This document shows positions 6,507 through 11,185 of a stretch of 11,185 bases of DNA, in pieces. Made by a program: the position numbers and the translations under genes. The first letter of the stretch is position 1, and each line of letters starts with the position of its first letter. Source of the stretch: DASQLQ01 sp035629935 (GTDB taxonomy: Bacteria; Actinomycetota; CADDZG01; WHSQ01). The stretch is taken from contig DASQLQ010000124.1 of the NCBI GenBank assembly GCA_035629935.1, forward strand, positions 1 to 11,185, written 5' to 3'. A model generated the notes under the pieces. The model did no database searches, had not been told where the DNA came from, and was given only the letters and a program-made list of their open reading frames with translations.

Positions 6507-7796
6507 GTGACCCAGGACACCCGGCAGACAGACCCCCCCGGCGAGCGCTCCGAAGTTATCTCTTACAGCAGGCTTTACCGCCTGTGGGAGGAGAACAACT
6601 GGAGCGCCGTCAACATCGATTTCTCCGTCGATAAGGACCACTGGCGGACCCGACTGACGGAACAGCAGCGAGAAGCAGCTCTGTGGAACTACGCGATGTT
6701 TCTCGTGGGCGAGGAAGCCGTGGCTCGCACCCTTGGTCCCGTCATGGACGCGGCCCCCGGTTATCCGCAGCAGATCTTTCTCTCGACCCAGATAGTTGAC
6801 GAAGTCCGCCATCACGTTTTCTTCGATCGCTTCATGCGTGAAGTTGCGTCGCAGGGAAGCGACACGAAGTCGACGCTGCAGTCGGCCGAGCGTTATCTGA
6901 CGTGGGGCTTCGAGCAGGTATTCGCCGAGCTAGACCGCGTCACCGACGCTTTGCGCAAGAAACCGAAGGACCGGCCGCTTCTCGCTCAGGCCGTCACGCT
7001 GTACCACATCATCATCGAGGGGATGCTGGCCATCCCGGGCCAACACTTCATCCAGCGATACGTGAAGAAGCTCGACATCCTTCCGGGTTTTCGGGAAGGG
7101 ATCGAGAACGTGTCGCGCGACGAGGCCCGACACGTAGCGTTCGGCATCAAGTTTCTCGGCGAGCTGATCGATTCCTCCAAGGAATGCCGTCAGGCTTCGA
7201 TCGAGATGCTCGACAAGGCCACGCGATTCTCGGTCGGCGTCTTCATCCCGCCGAATTACGACTCTTCGTACGCGGAGTGCTTCGACTTCACTCTCGAAGA
7301 GATCTACGCGTTCGGGTTCAGATCGCTGGTCACCAAGCTGAATCGTCTGGGCATCGATCCGTCCGAACTCCGCATGCTGTCGAGGCAGGACTTGGAGCTC
7401 ACCTACGAGGAACGGGCCCGCCAGCTGTGGGTCTTGATCAGGGCTGGGGTGTTGGGCGACGACCGCAAGGAGCCGCAGGTCACCCCCGAATGCCTCGAGA
7501 TCCTCTTCGAGGGGACCACCAAGGCCATCGATCTCGATGTCGCTCGGTCCCTCGGGGGCCCGATCGAATGGAACTTCACCGACAGCGAGCCGTGGCACGT
7601 CGTGGTCACCAATGGCCACGCCGAGGCCAAGCCCGGACGTGCCGGTGACCCGGCCCTTCAGCTCGAGATCTCGACGGCGGATTGGGCCAGGATCGCGGTC
7701 GACCGGACCGATCCACGCATCGCGCTCCTCAAGCGGAGGCTGAAGCTGCATGGGCAGATCTCGGCGAAGCGCAAGCTGCCCAAACTATTCAACTAA
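6507..7796 (+). CDS. R2-like ligand-binding oxidase (R2lox-type) fused to a C-terminal SCP2 lipid-binding domain
   Basis: A 429-residue two-part protein. Residues about 20-310 form a ferritin-like R2 fold with a complete dinuclear metal site: E69, E99 and H102 (ExxH), E171, E206 and H209 (ExxH). GEEAV (69-73 with G68) and LYHIIIEGML match the R2lox subgroup rather than true ribonucleotide reductase R2. V72 and Y166 occupy the positions of the Val-Tyr pair that forms an ether cross-link in characterised R2lox proteins (Val71 and Tyr162 in M. tuberculosis Rv0233). R2lox structures bind a long-chain fatty acid at the Mn/Fe centre; the physiological reaction is unsettled. Residues about 327-429 match an SCP2 sterol-carrier domain: WHVVVTNGHAEAKPG, then LQLEISTADW, then RLKLHGQ and the terminal KLPKLF. 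Known R2lox such as Rv0233 (314 aa) lack this domain. An acyl-CoA dehydrogenase gene follows after 9 nt. A lipid oxidase role is inference. Confidence 0.85.
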   Translation: MTQDTRQTDPPGERSEVISYSRLYRLWEENNWSAVNIDFSVDKDHWRTRLTEQQREAALWNYAMFLVGEEAVARTLGPVMDAAPGYPQQIFLSTQIVDEVRHHVFFDRFMREVASQGSDTKSTLQSAERYLTWGFEQVFAELDRVTDALRKKPKDRPLLAQAVTLYHIIIEGMLAIPGQHFIQRYVKKLDILPGFREGIENVSRDEARHVAFGIKFLGELIDSSKECRQASIEMLDKATRFSVGVFIPPNYDSSYAECFDFTLEEIYAFGFRSLVTKLNRLGIDPSELRMLSRQDLELTYEERARQLWVLIRAGVLGDDRKEPQVTPECLEILFEGTTKAIDLDVARSLGGPIEWNFTDSEPWHVVVTNGHAEAKPGRAGDPALQLEISTADWARIAVDRTDPRIALLKRRLKLHGQISAKRKLPKLFN

Positions 7797-7805
7797 TCTC
7801 AGCGC

Positions 7806-8969
7806 ATGGATTTAGACCTCTCACCCGAACAACAGGAGTTCCAGAAAGTCGTCAGAGAGTTTGTCGACGATGCGATCAGGCCGAACGCGGAGCGGTGGGA
7901 CGAAGAAGGCGAGCTGCCGCTCGATGCCGTGAAGCAGATGGGCGAGCTGGGTCTCTTCGGCCTTCCCTACCCCGAGGAGTACGGCGGAGCCGGTGGCGAT
8001 TTCCTGACTGTGTGCCTCGCTATCGAAGAGCTTGCGCGCGTGGACTCCTCGCTGGCGATCACTCTCGAAGCAGCGGTTGGGCTGGGGTCGATGCCGATCT
8101 ACCGCTTCGGAACGGAAGAGCAGAAGCAGAAGTGGCTCGTTCCCCTCGCGCGAGGCGAAGCTCTCGGAGCCTTTGGGCTGACCGAGACCGGGGGCGGCTC
8201 GGACGCCGGCGCAACGCGCACCACCGCGCGGCTGGAGGGTGGCGAATGGGTCATCAACGGAACGAAGGTGTTCATCACGAACTCGGGCACGCCGATCACT
8301 TCCGTGACAACGATCACTGCGGTCACCGGGGAGGAGAACGGCAAGCGCAAGACGTCCGCGATCCTGGTTCCGAACGGGACCCCGGGCTTCACCGTCGGGC
8401 CGCACTATCGAAAGATGGGGTGGCGACACTCGGACACTCATGAGCTCTCGTTCGATGACTGCCGCGTACCCGAAGAGAACCTTTTGGGCGAGGCCGGTGA
8501 AGGCTTCCGCAAGTTCCTCGCCATCCTCGATGACGGCCGGATCGCGATCGCAGCTCTCGCCGTTGGACTGGCTCAGGGTTGCCTCGACGAGAGCATCTCG
8601 TACGCGAAAGAGCGCCACGTCTTCGATCGGCCGATCGCCGGATTCCAGGCGATCCGCTTCAAGCTCGCCGATATGGCCACGAGTGTGGAACTGGCGCGGC
8701 AGGCCTACTACCGGGCTGCATGGTTGAAGGAGATGGGGCGTCCCTACAAGAAGGAAGCTTCGATGGCGAAACTCTTCGCGTCGGAGATGGCAGTCGACGT
8801 AGCCCGCGAAGCCGTGCAGATCCACGGTGGCTATGGCTATATGGAGGAGTACCCCGTATGCCGGCACTTCAGGGATTCCAAAGTGCTGGAGATTGGTGAA
8901 GGGACATCCGAGGTCATGCGCATGCTCATCGCGCGAGAGCTCGGCCTCCCCGAGGAATGGGAACGCTAG
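7806..8969 (+). CDS. Acyl-CoA dehydrogenase (ACAD paralogue 2, short/medium-chain-like)
   Basis: A 387-residue acyl-CoA dehydrogenase of standard length and layout. It oxidises acyl-CoA to trans-2-enoyl-CoA with FAD and passes electrons to ETF. Seen are PEEYGGAGG (56-64), GAFGLTETGGGSDAG (121-135), WVINGTKVFITNS (148-160), DDGRIAIAALAVGLAQG (242-258), the FAD-binding region ERHVFDRPIAGFQA (269-282) and IHGGYGY (339-345). EGTSE carries the catalytic base E365 at the position used in short- and medium-chain enzymes. Isovaleryl-CoA and long-chain types carry their base elsewhere, so those are unlikely. It starts 9 nt after the R2lox-SCP2 stop with no clear Shine-Dalgarno sequence, so translation may be coupled to the upstream gene. 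The 3' end overlaps RNase D by 13 nt. Straight-chain versus branched-chain substrate cannot be decided. Confidence 0.95.
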   Translation: MDLDLSPEQQEFQKVVREFVDDAIRPNAERWDEEGELPLDAVKQMGELGLFGLPYPEEYGGAGGDFLTVCLAIEELARVDSSLAITLEAAVGLGSMPIYRFGTEEQKQKWLVPLARGEALGAFGLTETGGGSDAGATRTTARLEGGEWVINGTKVFITNSGTPITSVTTITAVTGEENGKRKTSAILVPNGTPGFTVGPHYRKMGWRHSDTHELSFDDCRVPEENLLGEAGEGFRKFLAILDDGRIAIAALAVGLAQGCLDESISYAKERHVFDRPIAGFQAIRFKLADMATSVELARQAYYRAAWLKEMGRPYKKEASMAKLFASEMAVDVAREAVQIHGGYGYMEEYPVCRHFRDSKVLEIGEGTSEVMRMLIARELGLPEEWER

Positions 8970-10168
8970 CGCCGCAGCAAAAACTCGTAACCGACTCGAC
9001 CGAGCTCGCTCGCGCCGTGGATGCGGCTAGCGAGGGTGGACGAGCAGCGATCGACACCGAGTTCATGCGCGAGAAGACCTATCGGGCTCGCTTGTGTCTG
9101 GTGCAGATCGCTGCCGGCGACTCTCTGTGGCTGGTCGATCCTCTCGGCGACCTCGACCTGCAACCACTGGCCGACCTGATCGCGGCCCCCGAGGTGCAGG
9201 TCATCTTCCACGCCGGGAAACAAGACCTCGAAATCTTCTACGAGATGTACGGAGTGGTTCCGAACAACCTCCTCGACGTGCAGATAGCCGCAGCGTTCGC
9301 CGGTTACGGAGCGTCTTTGTCCTACGGACGTCTTGTACAGGCGACCTTGGGAGTCGCCCTCACGAAAGGCGAGTCCTACACGGATTGGTGCCGGCGTCCA
9401 CTGACCGAGGCGCAACTCCGGTATGCGGCCGACGACGTCCGATACCTGTTCGACGCAACGGACAGGCTCCTCCACGAGCTGGAGGAGGCGGGTCGTTCGA
9501 AGTGGCTCGAGGAAGAGTTGAAAGAGATGGAAGACGAAGGCTCCTACCGTCTCGATCTCGACGAGGTGTGGCGCAAGGTCGGGGGCCGCGGTTCTCTCAG
9601 CCCTCGTGCATCGACGGTGCTCAGAGAGTTGGCGCGTTGGCGCGAGGAGACGGCGATCAAACGTGACATCCCGAGAGGCTGGGTCATCAAGGACGCAACG
9701 TTGGTGGACATCGCCCGTCGCGCCCCCAAGAGCATCGGGGAGTTGAAGTCGATCCGTGGCTTCAACGCTCGGGAGGCAGACCGTGCCGGGGCCGAGATCA
9801 TCGCGGCCATCGAGCGGGGCAGGGCGGCCCCGGCGGTCGACAAACCGGATTCGCCCGATCGCTCGATCCAAGCGAGGGCCCGGATGGTCTCGGGGCTGGC
9901 GGATGCAGTCGTTCGAGCGCGCTGCGAGAAGTCGGGCCTCGCCACCGAGCTCGTTGCTACTCGTGGTGAGCTCGAGGCCTTGATGACGGAGGTTTTCTCC
10001 GGAGAGCTCGATGAATCCCGACATCGGATCCTCCATGGATGGCGACGGGAGATCGCGGGAGATGCCGTCGTCGACCTGGCCGAAGGGAAGCTGGCCGTAA
10101 GGGTGTTGAATGAGGCTCCCTTCGTCGAAGAGGTGAGGGGAGTAGGGGGAGGAACGAAGGATGCCTGA
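8957..10168 (+). CDS. rnd: Ribonuclease D (DEDDy 3'-5' exonuclease with HRDC domain)
   Basis: A 403-residue RNase D-type 3'-5' exoribonuclease, a family that trims tRNA and other stable RNA 3' ends in the cytoplasm. The DEDDy catalytic set is complete: D33 and E35 in DTEF, D90 in HAGKQDLEI, and Y156 and D160 in YAADDVRYL. The exonuclease domain covers about 10-175. An HRDC domain follows at about 214-290 (LSPRASTVLRELARWRE to AAIERGR), and a second helical region, probably HRDC-like, fills the C-terminus. Length is close to the usual 370-400 residues. The chosen ATG lies inside the end of the preceding acyl-CoA dehydrogenase gene, and GAGG sits only 1 nt before it, so initiation may rely on coupling. 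The 3' end overlaps the next gene by 8 nt. Pairing with another putative RNase downstream suggests an RNA-processing unit. Confidence 0.94.
   Translation: MGTLAPQQKLVTDSTELARAVDAASEGGRAAIDTEFMREKTYRARLCLVQIAAGDSLWLVDPLGDLDLQPLADLIAAPEVQVIFHAGKQDLEIFYEMYGVVPNNLLDVQIAAAFAGYGASLSYGRLVQATLGVALTKGESYTDWCRRPLTEAQLRYAADDVRYLFDATDRLLHELEEAGRSKWLEEELKEMEDEGSYRLDLDEVWRKVGGRGSLSPRASTVLRELARWREETAIKRDIPRGWVIKDATLVDIARRAPKSIGELKSIRGFNAREADRAGAEIIAAIERGRAAPAVDKPDSPDRSIQARARMVSGLADAVVRARCEKSGLATELVATRGELEALMTEVFSGELDESRHRILHGWRREIAGDAVVDLAEGKLAVRVLNEAPFVEEVRGVGGGTKDA
10148..10152 (+). promoter_or_regulatory. Shine-Dalgarno sequence of the NYN-LOTUS gene
   Basis: GGAGG, inside the purine run 10144-10153, lies 8 nt before ATG 10161 and within the end of the RNase D gene. 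The strong site suggests the gene is well translated despite its internal position in the run. Confidence 0.65.
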
Positions 10169-11185
10169 GAACGAGGATCGAATAGCTCTATTCGTCGACT
10201 TCGAGAACATCGCCATTGGCGCCAAGGAGCGCGGGGTGACTCTCGACATGGGCGTGGTGATGGATGCCTTAACGGAACGCGGCCGGATCGTCGTGCGACG
10301 GGCCTACGCTGACTGGAACCTGTTCGCGGAGTACAGGCCCGGGCTCGTGTCCCAACGGATCGAGTTGACGGAGATCCCACAACGCACCGGGATAGTCAGA
10401 AAGAACGCGGCCGACATCAAGCTGGCAGTGGATGCGATCGAATTTGCCTTCCAGCGCGATTTCCTGACTACGTTCGTGATCGCATCCGGCGACTCTGACT
10501 TCACCCCGTTGGTGCTCAAGCTTCGTGAGCTGAACAAGAAGGTGATCGGTGTCGGAGTCGAGGGTTCTACGTCCGAGCTGCTTCCCGGCGCATGCGACGA
10601 GTTCCTTTTCTACGAGAGGTTGCTGGGGCCGGGCTCGGCCAAGAGCGCCCCCCGCCGCCGCCGCCGAAAGAAGGCTGAAGACGAGCCCGAGCCGGAATCC
10701 GATATCGCCGAGATCTCGCGACTGGTGACCAGCACCTTGACGGGGATGCAGCGCACCTCGGATGGACCGGTGCTGTCCTCGATGCTCAAGCGGGTCATCC
10801 TGCGCAAGGACCCAACGTTCTCAGAGAGCGACTTCGGGTTCCGAACTTGGGGAGAGCTGATGCGGCATCTCGATAGCGCGGGCCTGGTCAAGTTGAACGA
10901 GGGAGCCGCAGAAGGCGATCCCACCGTCGAGTTCTCGTCCAACGGCGGGGGAGAGGACAAAGCCTTCGATCTTCTCCACGACGTGGTCGCCGAGCTCGAG
11001 AACAAGGATGGCGCGCCGCCGCTCTCGGGATTGAAGAACGAGCTACGAAAACGACACAAGAATTTCTCGGAGAAGAATTATGGGTACGGAGGTTTCCTTC
11101 AGTTCGTGAAGGCCGCCAACGCACGCGGGGTCGTGGACCTCGAGTGGGATGAGAAGGCCGAGGACTACTACCTCACGACCGACAC
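10161..11185 (+). CDS. NYN-domain putative RNase with two OST-HTH/LOTUS domains (LabA/DUF88-like), 3' partial
   Basis: An open frame of 341 codons that runs off the right edge with no stop. Residues about 6-150 form an NYN (PIN-like) domain with its acidic cluster: D13 in LFVDFEN, D85 and D91 in KNAADIKLAVDAI, and D111 and D113 in SGDSDF. This fold is a metal-dependent ribonuclease. A charged linker (about 155-182) has five arginines in a row (165-169), then KK and an acidic stretch. Two winged-helix OST-HTH/LOTUS domains follow at about 183-258 (PVLSSMLKRVILRKDPTF, FRTWGELMRHL) and 266-341 (PPLSGLKNELRKRHKNF, YGGFLQFVKAA). LOTUS domains bind RNA, including G-rich or structured RNA, in studied cases. 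The ATG overlaps the RNase D stop (ATGCCTGA), with a strong GGAGG upstream. Coupling to RNase D suggests a role in RNA turnover; substrate unknown. Confidence 0.9.
   Translation, partial: MPENEDRIALFVDFENIAIGAKERGVTLDMGVVMDALTERGRIVVRRAYADWNLFAEYRPGLVSQRIELTEIPQRTGIVRKNAADIKLAVDAIEFAFQRDFLTTFVIASGDSDFTPLVLKLRELNKKVIGVGVEGSTSELLPGACDEFLFYERLLGPGSAKSAPRRRRRKKAEDEPEPESDIAEISRLVTSTLTGMQRTSDGPVLSSMLKRVILRKDPTFSESDFGFRTWGELMRHLDSAGLVKLNEGAAEGDPTVEFSSNGGGEDKAFDLLHDVVAELENKDGAPPLSGLKNELRKRHKNFSEKNYGYGGFLQFVKAANARGVVDLEWDEKAEDYYLTTD

Noticed and set aside
6507..7796. Ribonucleotide reductase beta subunit (NrdB)
   Set aside because: The residues around the metal site (GEEAV, Tyr at E-5) match R2lox. 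There is no nrdA nearby, and the C-terminus is an SCP2-like domain rather than the R1-interacting tail.
7821..8867. Open frame of 348 codons on the minus strand opposite the second acyl-CoA dehydrogenase
   Set aside because: Composition and position mark it as a codon-bias shadow of a strongly supported gene.
7806..8969. Isovaleryl-CoA dehydrogenase as part of leucine breakdown with the upstream carboxylase
   Set aside because: E365 in EGTSE is at the short/medium-chain position, whereas isovaleryl-CoA dehydrogenases have a non-acidic residue there. The carboxylase also resembles AccA3-type more than a specific methylcrotonyl-CoA chain.
8966..10249. Open frame of 427 codons on the minus strand opposite RNase D
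   Set aside because: It lies wholly opposite a gene with an intact DEDDy active site. Its translation is rich in Arg, Gly and His with no recognisable domain. Long antisense frames are common in high-GC DNA.
1..11185. Known defence system, CRISPR array or mobile element
   Set aside because: No direct repeat array, transposase, integrase, terminal inverted repeats or recognised defence gene set is visible. The NYN-LOTUS protein alone does not justify a defence call.

Overview
This window is dense, high-G+C bacterial chromosome with almost no non-coding DNA. It holds nine protein genes, the first and last cut by the window edges. I see no tRNA, rRNA, CRISPR array, insertion sequence or prophage gene. 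GTG starts, 4-13 nt overlaps and long spurious antisense ORFs fit a high-GC organism. The actinobacterial-type acyl-CoA carboxylase alpha chain, an R2lox-like oxidase beside acyl-CoA dehydrogenases (as I recall for Mycobacterium) and the style of the secreted beta-helix protein suggest an Actinomycetota member or a related lineage. That placement is inference.

Layout. (1) 1-2751, plus strand: the 3' part of a biotin carboxylase/BCCP fusion, then a polytopic GT-C-like membrane protein whose start overlaps the preceding stop. (2) 2748-4127, minus strand: a secreted right-handed beta-helix protein. (3) 4179-5201, plus strand: an HtrA-type serine protease with one PDZ domain and no visible signal peptide or anchor. 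(4) 5198-6388, minus strand: an acyl-CoA dehydrogenase with an unusual inserted loop. (5) 6507 to the right edge, plus strand: a tight four-gene run of R2lox-like oxidase fused to an SCP2 domain, a second acyl-CoA dehydrogenase, RNase D, and an NYN nuclease with two OST-HTH/LOTUS domains, which is cut by the edge.

The most interesting part is 5198-8969. An R2lox-type oxidase with all six metal ligands and the Val/Tyr pair of the known ether cross-link carries a C-terminal SCP2 lipid-binding domain. It is flanked on both sides by acyl-CoA dehydrogenases. The divergent promoter region holds a perfect 9-bp inverted repeat with a 6-bp spacer, a likely repressor operator. I infer a regulated lipid or acyl-CoA oxidation module whose substrate is presented by SCP2.

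Both convergent gene pairs end on a single shared CTAG, so each gene's TAG stop overlaps the other's and there is no room for an intergenic terminator.
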